From Shewanella algae (GTDB taxonomy: Bacteria > Pseudomonadota > Gammaproteobacteria > Enterobacterales > Shewanellaceae), in NCBI RefSeq assembly GCF_009183365.2, contig NZ_CP068230.1, forward strand, positions 378,501 to 442,500: 64,000 nucleotides of DNA, read 5' to 3'. A model generated the notes under the pieces. It searched no databases. It had not been told where the DNA came from and saw only the letters and a program-made list of their open reading frames with translations. The translations under genes were made by a program, and so were the position numbers. Every line of letters begins with the position of its first letter. Positions within the stretch are counted from its first letter, which is position 1. Of the stretch, positions 32,328 to 40,247 are shown piece after piece.

Positions 32328-33736
32328 TGGGCAAGACATTGTATGAAAAAGTGTGGGATGCCCACCTGGTGGCGACGCCGGCGGGAGAAGCGCCGATTAT
32401 TTACGTCGACCGTCATCTGGTGCACGAAGTGACATCACCCCAGGCCTTCAGTGGCCTGAAGATGGCCGGGCGCCAACTTCGGGCACCGGACAAGACCTTT
32501 GCCACCATGGATCACAACACCTCGACCAAGAGCGCCAGTCTGGACGCCTTGAGCCCCATGGCGCGCACTCAAGTTGAAACCCTGGCACAGAACTGTCGCG
32601 AATTCGGTGTGCGTCTTTATGACATTCACCACCCCAATCAGGGCATAGTGCATGTGATGGGGCCTGAGCTGGGCATTACCCTGCCGGGTACGGTTATTGT
32701 CTGTGGCGATTCCCATACCGCTACCCACGGCGCCTTTGGCGCGCTGGCCTTCGGTATTGGCACCTCGGAGGTGGAGCATGTGCTGGCCACCCAAACGCTG
32801 CGGCAGCTTAAGGCCAAGACCATGAGAGTCGAGGTCAAGGGGCAACTGGGTGAAGGCATTACCGCCAAGGATGTGGTGCTGGCGATTATCGGCAAGATAG
32901 GCATGGATGGCGGCACCGGCTATGTGGTGGAGTTTTGCGGTGACGCGATTCGTGCCCTGTCGATGGAAGGGCGCATGACGCTGTGCAACATGGCGATTGA
33001 GATGGGTGCCAAGGCCGGCATGGTCGCGCCGGATGAAACCACGTTCGCCTATCTTGAGGGACGTCAGTTTGCGCCCAAGGGCGCCGATTGGGATGCCGCC
33101 CTGGCAGCCTGGAAGATGCTCAAGTCCGATGAAGATGCCATCTTCGATGCTTATGTGGAGTTGGAAGGCAGTGAAATCGCGCCGCAACTGACCTGGGGCA
33201 CTAATCCTGGCCAGGTGGTGGCCATAGATAAACCTGTGCCCAACCCCGCCGATGAGGCCGATGCCACAGTGCGCGGCAGTATGGAAAAGGCGCTGAATTA
33301 CATAGGTTTGACGCCGGGCACCCTGATGACGGATGTGGCCATCAACAAGGTCTTTATCGGTTCATGCACCAATTCGCGCATCGAAGATCTGCGTAGCGCC
33401 GCGGCGCAGATCCGTGGTCGGCGGGTGGCTGACGGCGTGACCGCCATAGTGGTGCCGGGCTCGGGACAAGTGAAGGCTCAGGCCGAAGCCGAAGGCTTGG
33501 ACAAACTGTTTGTCGAGGCCGGGTTTGAGTGGCGCTTGCCGGGCTGCTCCATGTGTCTGGCGATGAATGATGATCGCCTGGAAAGCGGCGATCGCTGCGC
33601 CTCAACCAGTAACCGTAACTTTGAGGGGCGGCAGGGACGCGGCAGCCGTACCCATCTGGTGAGTCCTGCCATGGCAGCCGCTGCCGCCATTGCCGGGCAC
33701 TTTGTCGATATCCGCCACGCTGGCCAGGAGAAATAA
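32327..33736 (+). CDS. leuC: 3-isopropylmalate dehydratase, large subunit
   Basis: A 469-residue aconitase-family subunit that isomerises 2- to 3-isopropylmalate together with LeuD. The 4Fe-4S ligands are visible as Cys in FIGSCTNSR and in LPGCSMCLAMNDD, and the HTATHGAFGALAFGIGTSEVEHVLATQ block is diagnostic. It starts at ATG 32327 immediately after leuB, and leuD follows after 1 base. Length fits E. coli LeuC (466). Confidence 0.97.
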   Translation: MGKTLYEKVWDAHLVATPAGEAPIIYVDRHLVHEVTSPQAFSGLKMAGRQLRAPDKTFATMDHNTSTKSASLDALSPMARTQVETLAQNCREFGVRLYDIHHPNQGIVHVMGPELGITLPGTVIVCGDSHTATHGAFGALAFGIGTSEVEHVLATQTLRQLKAKTMRVEVKGQLGEGITAKDVVLAIIGKIGMDGGTGYVVEFCGDAIRALSMEGRMTLCNMAIEMGAKAGMVAPDETTFAYLEGRQFAPKGADWDAALAAWKMLKSDEDAIFDAYVELEGSEIAPQLTWGTNPGQVVAIDKPVPNPADEADATVRGSMEKALNYIGLTPGTLMTDVAINKVFIGSCTNSRIEDLRSAAAQIRGRRVADGVTAIVVPGSGQVKAQAEAEGLDKLFVEAGFEWRLPGCSMCLAMNDDRLESGDRCASTSNRNFEGRQGRGSRTHLVSPAMAAAAAIAGHFVDIRHAGQEK

Positions 33737-33737
33737 A

Positions 33738-34343
33738 ATGCAGGCTTTTACTATTCATCAGGGAATTGCGGTGCCATTGGATAGCGCCAATGTGGATACA
33801 GATCAGATCATCCCCAAACAGTTTCTGTCCAAGGTCACCAAGGATGGCTTCGGTGTCCATCTCTTTCACGACTGGCGCTATCTGGATGATGCCGGTGAGC
33901 AGCCGGATCCTGCCTTTGTGATGAACCAGCCCAGATATCAGGGAGCCTCTATTTTACTGGCGCGGGAAAACTTCGGTTGTGGCTCCAGCCGTGAACACGC
34001 GCCTTGGGCCCTGGCCGACTATGGTTTGCGGGTGATTATTGCGCCCAGCTTTGCCGATATCTTTTACGGCAACGCCATCAATAATGGGTTATTGCCGGTG
34101 ATCCTTGAGGCCGCTGAGGTGCAACAGTTGTTTGAGGAGGTAACGGCGACCGAAGGCAGTGAAATCAAAGTCGACCTGCAGCAGTGCCAGGTTGTTTCAC
34201 CCTCCGGGAAACACTTTGCATTTCAACTGGCTGAATCTGCCCGTCATAAGCTGCTCAATGGATTGGATGCCATCGGCCTGACTCTGTCCCATGAGCAGGC
34301 CATCGCCGATTATGAAGCCGGGCTGCCGGGCTGGCGCGCCTAG
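33738..34343 (+). CDS. leuD: 3-isopropylmalate dehydratase, small subunit
   Basis: A 201-residue partner of LeuC carrying the swivel domain. Features are NVDTDQIIPKQFL at the start and ILLARENFGCGSSREHAPWAL, with the substrate-binding GSSREHA. The start is the ATG at 33738, with AGGAG correctly placed; the in-frame ATG at 33690 would overlap the leuC end and adds 16 non-family residues. Same length as E. coli LeuD. It is the last gene of leuABCD. Confidence 0.97.
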   Translation: MQAFTIHQGIAVPLDSANVDTDQIIPKQFLSKVTKDGFGVHLFHDWRYLDDAGEQPDPAFVMNQPRYQGASILLARENFGCGSSREHAPWALADYGLRVIIAPSFADIFYGNAINNGLLPVILEAAEVQQLFEEVTATEGSEIKVDLQQCQVVSPSGKHFAFQLAESARHKLLNGLDAIGLTLSHEQAIADYEAGLPGWRA

Positions 34344-34375
34344 TCCCGCCTGTTATTTCAGCGTACACATGTACA

Positions 34376-34410
34376 AGAGCAGACCAGTGGCTTGGTAACA
34401 GGTCTGCTCT
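34376..34410 (+). terminator. Hairpin after leuD
   Basis: AGAGCAGACC (34376-34385) pairs with GGTCTGCTCT (34401-34410), loop 15, followed by CTTGTG. The T-run is weak. The position fits the leu operon terminator. Confidence 0.6.
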
Positions 34411-34685
34411 CTTGTGTTCCAAACAAGTATGTTGACTGTAGTTACCTATAATTTATTTTTTAAAAACATTTGGTTATAGGTTTTGTTCATAGGGAGGTAG
34501 ACTGCAACCTTGAATGCTTAGTGATTTATGCTGTTTGTCTGATTTAAATTAAGTGAACAAGTGTTTTTATGGTTACTTAATAATTTATACTTATTTTTCA
34601 AGTTAATAGTTTTTGTTTCCTTTTGGGTTTCAATTCTTTTCAGCAAACATTAATGCCGTTTCCTCTCTGTTTTAAGCACCTATAG

Positions 34686-34701
34686 AGTGACTTGTGTCAC
34701 T
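34686..34701. promoter_or_regulatory. CRP-like site upstream of fadL-like gene
   Basis: AGTGAC (34686-34691) and GTCACT (34696-34701) form a dyad with the CRP core GTGA-N6-TCAC. It lies about 150 bases before the start codon. Catabolite control is predicted. Confidence 0.5.
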
Positions 34702-34851
34702 TTTTTGTCTTTCTTTGTTGATTTTTGTGGTTGTTTATCCTGTTTTTTGCTTGCTGCTTGCAAAGATATTCTGTGTCAGTAAACTGCGCCGCAACAAAAT
34801 GGAGTTATTACTCTATTCAGAAATTGCTAAATAAACAGACAGAGAATAACA

Positions 34852-36198
34852 ATGAAGAAACAACTTATTGCTGTCGCCATTGCGGCCAGCTTTGTGGGAG
34901 CAACGACTCAGGTTCAAGCAGCTGGTTTCCAACTGGCAGAATCTTCAGCGACCGGACTTGGACGTGCCTTCGCCGGTGAAGCGGCCATGGCCGATAACCC
35001 TGCGGCTCAGGGGCGTAACCCTGCCATGCTCAGCTATCTTGAAGGTCGTCAGATCTCTGCCGGTGCCATCTATGTGATGCCGGAAGTTGACGCCTTGGGT
35101 CAGGTTTCGTTGGCGTCGCCTTTATTGCCTCAGGCCATGACCATGAATGCCGATGCATTGGATGTGGCTGACAACGCTTTAGTGCCTAACTTCTATTACT
35201 CCAACCAGCTCAACGACAGCTGGACTTGGGGTTTGGCACTGAACTCCAACTATGGTTTGTCTACCGAACTGCCGGCCGCCCATGCTGCCTCCATTTTTGG
35301 TAACAAGACCGCGGTGACTACTGTAGAGCTGAACACCAATATTGCTTACCGCATTGATGAGCACTTCACTGTGGGTGCCGGTCTGCGCGGTGTGTATGGT
35401 GACGGTGAGATAGGCGCATCTGTTCCTGGCTGGATAGAAGGTGTTCGTGCTATCCCTGGCTTGCCGGCAGAGGTGACTTCTCGTCTGCCTGCCGCCGGCA
35501 CCGAGCTCAAGCATCTGGAAGGTGATGACTTTGGTTATGGTTGGCAGCTAGGTGCCAGCTGGCAGATCAATGCTAATCACCGCCTGGGTATCGCCTATCA
35601 CAGCCACGTTGAGCTGGATCTGGACGGCCAAGCCCGTGGCGCCCTTTATACCGGCGGTACAGCCGAGGTTGAAGGCTACCTGCCATTGGAGCTGCCGGCA
35701 TTTGCCGAGCTGGCTTCTTACCATCAGTTGACTGACAACTGGGCGATGCACGCCAGCATCAACTGGACCGACTGGAGTGTGTTCAACAAGCTGGTGGCTT
35801 ATTTCCCTGGTGAGCAGAAGCCTATTGGCGGCCTGGAATCCGATCTGGTGAAGGAAGAAAACTTCAAAGACAACTGGCGCTTTGCTCTGGGTACCAGCTA
35901 CCAGCTGAACAACGAGTGGTTGTTGCGTGCCGGTGTGGCCTTGGATAAGACAGCGGTTGACGATGAATACCGTACTATCACTATTCCAGATACCGACCGT
36001 CTCTGGTTCAGCGTGGGTGCCGGTTATGCCCCCAGCAAGAACCTGACAGTGGATCTGGGTCTGACCTATATCCGCGCCCACGGTGATGCCCCTATCAACG
36101 AGACTCAGGATCTGATGGGTCTGGCTCAGGTTGCCTTCCAGGGCGATGCCAGCGGCCACGTCTGGTTGGCGGGTCTGCAAGTGACCTATAAGATGTAA
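34852..36198 (+). CDS. fadL: FadL-family outer membrane transporter
   Basis: A 448-residue outer-membrane beta barrel that imports long-chain fatty acids or similar hydrophobic compounds. The signal peptide (MKKQLIAVAIAASFVGATTQ, cleaved after QVQA) is followed by the FadL hallmark AGFQLAESSATGLGRAFAGEAAMADNPAAQGRNPAM, the hatch region. The C-terminus ends in an aromatic-type strand (HVWLAGLQVTYKM). Shewanellas often carry several FadL paralogues, so the exact substrate is uncertain. It is a single gene with its own terminator and a CRP-like site upstream. Confidence 0.9.
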   Translation: MKKQLIAVAIAASFVGATTQVQAAGFQLAESSATGLGRAFAGEAAMADNPAAQGRNPAMLSYLEGRQISAGAIYVMPEVDALGQVSLASPLLPQAMTMNADALDVADNALVPNFYYSNQLNDSWTWGLALNSNYGLSTELPAAHAASIFGNKTAVTTVELNTNIAYRIDEHFTVGAGLRGVYGDGEIGASVPGWIEGVRAIPGLPAEVTSRLPAAGTELKHLEGDDFGYGWQLGASWQINANHRLGIAYHSHVELDLDGQARGALYTGGTAEVEGYLPLELPAFAELASYHQLTDNWAMHASINWTDWSVFNKLVAYFPGEQKPIGGLESDLVKEENFKDNWRFALGTSYQLNNEWLLRAGVALDKTAVDDEYRTITIPDTDRLWFSVGAGYAPSKNLTVDLGLTYIRAHGDAPINETQDLMGLAQVAFQGDASGHVWLAGLQVTYKM

Positions 36199-36226
36199 TA
36201 CCATTCCGGCCAAGGAATGAGACAAG

Positions 36227-36249
36227 AGCCCCGCCAAGCGGGGCTTTTT
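36227..36249 (+). terminator. fadL terminator
   Basis: AGCCCCGC (36227-36234), loop CAA, GCGGGGCT (36238-36245), then a T-run to 36249. Confidence 0.92.
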
Positions 36250-36277
36250 CATATCAGGCCAAGTCTGGCTCAAGGAG

Positions 36278-36373
36278 GTGTTAAACTTGGCGAGGCTGCA
36301 CTCTGGGCTGTTTGATCGCTGGTGGGCGCGAGCTCAGGGCTGTTTTATACTTGGCGTGGCCGAGCTCAGGGCT
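36278..36373 (+). repeat. Three imperfect 32-bp tandem repeats
   Basis: Units at 36278-36309, 36310-36341 and 36342-36373 all begin GT and end CT-x-GGGCT. Units 1 and 3 match at 25 of 32 bases, units 2 and 3 at 24 of 32. CGAGCTCAGGGCT is exact in units 2 and 3 (36329-36341 and 36361-36373). The array ends 37 bases before the next gene. Function unknown; a repeated operator or slipped duplication are both possible. Confidence 0.8.
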
Positions 36374-36410
36374 TATATTCATGCTATTGCCAACAAAAAA
36401 TAATAAGCCC

Positions 36411-36881
36411 ATGAAATATCCATTCCTGTTTGCCAGTGCTATCTCTCTGATTTCAATGCCGAGTTTGGCCGAGTCAGATCCTGTCAGTATGTTTATTCAA
36501 GGTTTCAATGAGCAAAAGATTGAGCTGATGTTGGCGCAAACCACGGAAGACGTGACTTGGTTTAATGTCAGCATCGCCAAGGTCGATCTGCAGGCTTCCG
36601 GGCATTCGGAATTGGGCGCGGCTATGACCGACTATTTTCAAACTTTGCCGGGGGCCAAGGCCAGTATTCTTGGCTCGCTGAGCTCGGGTAACTATGTCAG
36701 CACCCTGGAAAAGGTCAGCTGGCAGCAGGATGGCGAGCAAAATAGCCAATGTAATATGGGCGTTTATACCTTGAGGGGCGATAAGATTGCCGCCGTCTGG
36801 TATTACCCGGCGCAGGAGTGTGATATTCCCGAAGCGGAAATCGGCTTACCCCGAGGCGATCAGCCTTGGCAGCAAAATTAA
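36411..36881 (+). CDS. Exported SnoaL/NTF2-like protein
   Basis: A 156-residue protein with a Sec signal peptide (MKYPFLFASAISLISMPSLA, then ESDP). The mature part has the NTF2-like pattern: an amphipathic helix MFIQGFNEQKIELMLAQTTEDVTWFNV, then an H-x-E-type stretch (ASGHSELGAAMTDYF), then strands with a late CNMGVYTLRGDKIAAVWYYPAQ. Such domains bind small molecules or act as enzymes, but no catalytic residues can be identified. A start ten codons upstream (ATG 36381) is possible; the one at 36411 gives the cleaner signal peptide. It is 26 bases before glpK on the same strand. Confidence 0.7.
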   Translation: MKYPFLFASAISLISMPSLAESDPVSMFIQGFNEQKIELMLAQTTEDVTWFNVSIAKVDLQASGHSELGAAMTDYFQTLPGAKASILGSLSSGNYVSTLEKVSWQQDGEQNSQCNMGVYTLRGDKIAAVWYYPAQECDIPEAEIGLPRGDQPWQQN

Positions 36882-36907
36882 TTCAGCCAACCCAAGAAAG
36901 CTTTCAC

Positions 36908-38413
36908 GTGCAAAAGAAATATATTATTGCCCTGGATCAGGGCACTACCAGCTCACGGGCGATTATTTTCGATCAACAGGCCAATATCGTGGCCGTCTCC
37001 CAGCGAGAGTTCAGTCAGCACTACCCGCAACCCGGCTGGGTCGAGCATGATCCCATGGAAATCTGGGCATCCCAGAGTTCGACACTGATAGAGGTCATCG
37101 CCCGCGCCGGGATCCACAGTGACGAAGTAGCGGCCATCGGCATTACCAATCAGCGGGAAACCACTGTCATCTGGGATAAGCTCACAGGTAAGCCAGTTGC
37201 CAATGCCATTGTTTGGCAGTGCCGGCGCAGCAAGGAGATCTGTGAGCAGCTCAAGGCCGAGGGGCTGGAGGACTATGTCCGCGACAATACAGGTTTGTTA
37301 CTGGATCCCTATTTTTCAGCCACCAAGATTAAGTGGCTGCTGGATAATGTCGAGGGTGCCCGCGAGCGGGCCGAAAGAGGCGAGTTGCTCTTTGGTACTA
37401 TCGACAGCTGGCTGGTATGGAAGCTGACCGAGGGCAAGGTGCATGTGACCGACCCCACCAATGCGTCGCGCACCATGCTCTACAACATCCACAAACAATG
37501 CTGGGATCAGACCCTGTTACAGGCGCTGGACATCCCAGCTTCGTTGTTGCCCGAGGTCAAGCCGTCGATGGCTGTCTATGGCACAACCCGGATTGCCGGT
37601 GAGGGCAGTGAAATTCTCATCGCCGGCATGGCCGGGGATCAGCAGGCGGCGCTGTTCGGCCAGCTGTGCGTTGAACCCGGCATGGCCAAGAATACCTATG
37701 GCACAGGCTGCTTTTTGCTGATGAACACAGGTGACAAGGCGGTGCGCTCAGAGCATGGGTTGCTGACAACTGTGGCTGTAGGCCCCAAGGGCGAGGTGCA
37801 ATACGCGCTGGAAGGCTCGGTATTTATGGGCGGCGCGACCATACAGTGGCTGAGGGACGAATTGGGGCTTATTCGTGATGCCCAGGACACAGAGTACTTT
37901 GCCTCCAAGGTAGAAGATACCAATGGGGTTTATCTGGTGCCGGCATTTGTCGGGCTGGGAGCCCCTTATTGGGATGCCAACGCCCGCGGCTCTTTGCAAG
38001 GATTGACCCGCGGCGTAAACCGCAACCACATCATACGTGCGGCGCTGGAATCCATCGCCTATCAGAGCCGGGATCTGCTGGATGCCATGAGTAAAGACAG
38101 CGCTGTTGCACTCAAGCAGCTGAGGGTGGATGGCGGCGCCGTGAGTAACGACTTCCTGATGCAGTTTCAGGCCGATATCACAGATACTCAAGTACTGCGG
38201 CCGGCCTTGACCGAAACTACCGCCATGGGAGCGGCATTTTTGGCCGGTCTTGCCTGTGGTTTCTGGGACTCGGTGGAAGATCTTTCTCACCGGAGCGATG
38301 TTGAACGTTGCTTCGAGCCGGCCATGGATGAAGGACGGCGGGAGCTTTATTACCGTGGTTGGCAAAAGGCGGTGGACCGTTGTCGCCACTGGCATGAAAC
38401 CGACGAACTGTGA
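36908..38413 (+). CDS. glpK: Glycerol kinase
   Basis: A 501-residue FGGY kinase that phosphorylates glycerol to sn-glycerol-3-phosphate in the cytosol. Signatures are YIIALDQGTTSSRAIIF at the N-terminus, GWVEHDPMEIW, and GGAVSNDFLMQFQADI with ETTAMGAAFLAGLA at the C-terminal ATPase site. The start is taken at GTG 36908 (MQKKYIIALDQG), giving the length of E. coli GlpK (502). The TTG at 36866 would overlap the previous gene. No glpF or glpD is adjacent, which is unusual; the neighbour upstream is an exported NTF2-like protein. Confidence 0.94.
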   Translation: MQKKYIIALDQGTTSSRAIIFDQQANIVAVSQREFSQHYPQPGWVEHDPMEIWASQSSTLIEVIARAGIHSDEVAAIGITNQRETTVIWDKLTGKPVANAIVWQCRRSKEICEQLKAEGLEDYVRDNTGLLLDPYFSATKIKWLLDNVEGARERAERGELLFGTIDSWLVWKLTEGKVHVTDPTNASRTMLYNIHKQCWDQTLLQALDIPASLLPEVKPSMAVYGTTRIAGEGSEILIAGMAGDQQAALFGQLCVEPGMAKNTYGTGCFLLMNTGDKAVRSEHGLLTTVAVGPKGEVQYALEGSVFMGGATIQWLRDELGLIRDAQDTEYFASKVEDTNGVYLVPAFVGLGAPYWDANARGSLQGLTRGVNRNHIIRAALESIAYQSRDLLDAMSKDSAVALKQLRVDGGAVSNDFLMQFQADITDTQVLRPALTETTAMGAAFLAGLACGFWDSVEDLSHRSDVERCFEPAMDEGRRELYYRGWQKAVDRCRHWHETDEL

Positions 38414-38502
38414 TGTGCCGGGCGGTTTCTTGTCGGCTGTTATTGTCTCCCATTGAATAGTGACTCAAAATAGTGCCCCAAAGACACCAAAGTGAGCCAT
38501 CC

Positions 38503-39216
38503 ATGACTGTGACGACCGAAGCCGAATATCTGGCGCAATACAGTATCCATGATTATCCGCTGCCGTTGACCAGTGTCGACAGCGTGCTGCTCTGTGTGCG
38601 AGAAGGGCAATTGTGTGTGCTCTTGGTCAAGCGTTCCGGGTTTCCCTGCAAAGGGATGTGGGCATTGCCGGGCGGCTTTATCGATCTGCTGCAGGATGAG
38701 GATATCGATGCTTCGGCCAAGCGCAAACTTAAGCAAAAGACAGGGATAGTGCCACCCTACCTGGAGCAGTTGCAGAGTATAGGCAATGGCCGCCGGGATC
38801 CCAGAGGCTGGTCGGTCACCATCAGCTATTATGCGCTGATGCCTCATCTTGAACCCGTCATGGAAGGTTCTGAAGAGAGCCGCTGGTTCAGCTTGCAGTC
38901 GCTGCCTGAACACTTGGCCTTTGATCACGCCGATATCATAGCCTTGGCACAGGAGCGCTTACGGCAAAAGGCGCTTTACAGCCTGGTGGCGGCTTTTGCC
39001 CTGCCGGAATTGTTTACCCTGGCCGAGTTGCAACGAGTGCATGAGGCCATTCTGGGTAAGCCACTGCAGAAGAAATCTTTCCGGCGGCGGATAGAGCAGG
39101 CCGGCGTGCTCGCCCCCTGTGGAGAGGGCCGGGTCGAAGTCGGTCGCCCACCCCAGCTCTACCGGGTATTGCCTGAAGCTGCCGATTATCGCTTTGTACG
39201 TAACCTGGAAGCTTGA
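38503..39216 (+). CDS. nrtR: NrtR-type regulator of NAD metabolism (Nudix-like plus winged helix)
   Basis: A 237-residue repressor. Residues 20-150 form a Nudix fold (VDSVLLCVREGQLCVLLVKRSG, then MWALPGGFIDLLQDEDID), but the Nudix box lacks the REx2EE acids (it reads KRKLKQKTG), so hydrolase activity is not expected. The C-terminal part (about 160-237) is a winged helix, LPELFTLAELQRVHEAILGKPLQKKSFRRRI. Shewanella NrtR senses ADP-ribose-type ligands and represses the prs-nadV genes, which lie directly downstream. The start is ATG 38503; the frame upstream is not conserved in pattern. Confidence 0.92.
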   Translation: MTVTTEAEYLAQYSIHDYPLPLTSVDSVLLCVREGQLCVLLVKRSGFPCKGMWALPGGFIDLLQDEDIDASAKRKLKQKTGIVPPYLEQLQSIGNGRRDPRGWSVTISYYALMPHLEPVMEGSEESRWFSLQSLPEHLAFDHADIIALAQERLRQKALYSLVAAFALPELFTLAELQRVHEAILGKPLQKKSFRRRIEQAGVLAPCGEGRVEVGRPPQLYRVLPEAADYRFVRNLEA

Positions 39217-39280
39217 AACTCCATTAGAGCTTCTTTGGTTTACCACTATCTTATTCATTGTTTTAAATCTTCTTTTTAGA

Positions 39281-39301
39281 TAAGTGTCCTTTTGACTCAA
39301 A
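39281..39301. promoter_or_regulatory. Imperfect NrtR-type operator
   Basis: The half-site TAAGTGTC (39281-39288) is identical to that of the perfect operator 55 bases downstream, followed by a 5-base spacer and a weaker second half starting GAC (39294-39301; 5 of 8 positions match). It probably helps cooperative binding. Confidence 0.6.
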
Positions 39302-39334
39302 ATAAGCTTGACCACTCCAGCTCGTTGCTTTAGA

Positions 39335-39357
39335 TTAAGTGTCACTAAGACACTTAA
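39335..39357. promoter_or_regulatory. NrtR operator of prs-nadV
   Basis: Perfect 9-bp arms TTAAGTGTC (39335-39343) and GACACTTAA (39349-39357), spacer ACTAA. It ends 11 bases before the prs ATG, so the repressor would cover the transcription start or the ribosome site region. It matches the nrtR gene next door. Confidence 0.85.
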
Positions 39358-39368
39358 CGGTGAGAGAT

Positions 39369-40235
39369 ATGGATATCAGTATTGAGCTAGTAAACAAAGA
39401 TGCAACCCGACAGGCTTTGACTGTTGAGCAATGGCAGTTTGCCGGTGGTGAGCAGCATGTGCGTCTGGCGGGTTTTGATGGACAACAGGTACAGAGCGCG
39501 ATTATCTACGCCAGGTTGCAGAGCAGTGATGCCATCATGCAGCTGCTGCTGATCAAAGATGCTTTGGACCGCGCCGCCCCCGGCATTCAGGTTTCACTGC
39601 AACTTCCCTATTTCCCCTATGCCCGCCAAGACAGGGTTTGCGTCGCCGGTGAGGCCTTTTCCGCCGCCGTGATGGCGGGGTTGCTGCGAAATGCCGGCTT
39701 CAGCCAGATCCGCTGCTGGGATCTGCACTCGGTGGTCAGTGAGCAACTGCTGGAAGCTGAGCAGGTACATCAGGCGCAGCTGGTTTGTCAGTTTACGCAG
39801 CTGAAGCAGTGGCTGCAAACCCACCAGGCGGCACTGCTTGCGCCGGACAAGGGCGCCAGCCACAAGATAGCCAAGGTTGCCGATGCGCTGAGTGCCGCCG
39901 GGATTGAGGCCGAAGTCTTTCAGGCCAGTAAACGCCGGGATCCGGCGACGGGCGCCATATTGGCATCCGAGTTGAACGCCGATGTCGCTGGCCGCAGTCT
40001 GCTGATCCTGGATGATATTTGTGACGGTGGCAGAACCTTTATCGAGCTGGCGCGGCTTTTGAAACAAAAGGGCGCCGCCCGAGTGGGACTCTATGTGACC
40101 CATGGTCTGTTTTCCCGCGGAATAGAGCCGCTGGAAGGCTTGATTGATGCCGTGTTTACCACAGATTCTGTGTGTCCATTGCATCCGTTTGAGTCGCAAA
40201 TTGTCGAGCTGCACACCTTGAAACTGTTTGAATAA
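39369..40235 (+). CDS. prs: Ribose-phosphate pyrophosphokinase paralogue (NAD salvage)
   Basis: A 288-residue PRPP synthetase-like protein. Features are the LPYFPYARQDRVCVAGEAFS segment (ATP-binding and catalytic region) and the PRPP loop LLILDDICDGGRTFIELA. It is shorter and more divergent than housekeeping Prs (about 315). The start at ATG 39369 follows GGTGAGAG. It precedes nadV by 12 bases, so it most likely supplies PRPP for nicotinamide salvage. This matches the NrtR-controlled prs-nadV arrangement known in Shewanella. The housekeeping prs must lie elsewhere. Confidence 0.9.
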   Translation: MDISIELVNKDATRQALTVEQWQFAGGEQHVRLAGFDGQQVQSAIIYARLQSSDAIMQLLLIKDALDRAAPGIQVSLQLPYFPYARQDRVCVAGEAFSAAVMAGLLRNAGFSQIRCWDLHSVVSEQLLEAEQVHQAQLVCQFTQLKQWLQTHQAALLAPDKGASHKIAKVADALSAAGIEAEVFQASKRRDPATGAILASELNADVAGRSLLILDDICDGGRTFIELARLLKQKGAARVGLYVTHGLFSRGIEPLEGLIDAVFTTDSVCPLHPFESQIVELHTLKLFE

Positions 40236-40247
40236 AAGGAGTTTATT

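Larger units (their letters stand above)
34344..34851. other. AT-rich intergenic region before the fadL-like gene
   Basis: No gene seen. It holds the end-of-operon hairpin of leuD (34376-34410), a short inverted repeat CCTATAA/TTATAGG (34445-34451, 34474-34480) and a CRP-like palindrome at 34686. The AT-rich character suggests a complex promoter for the porin. Confidence 0.5.
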
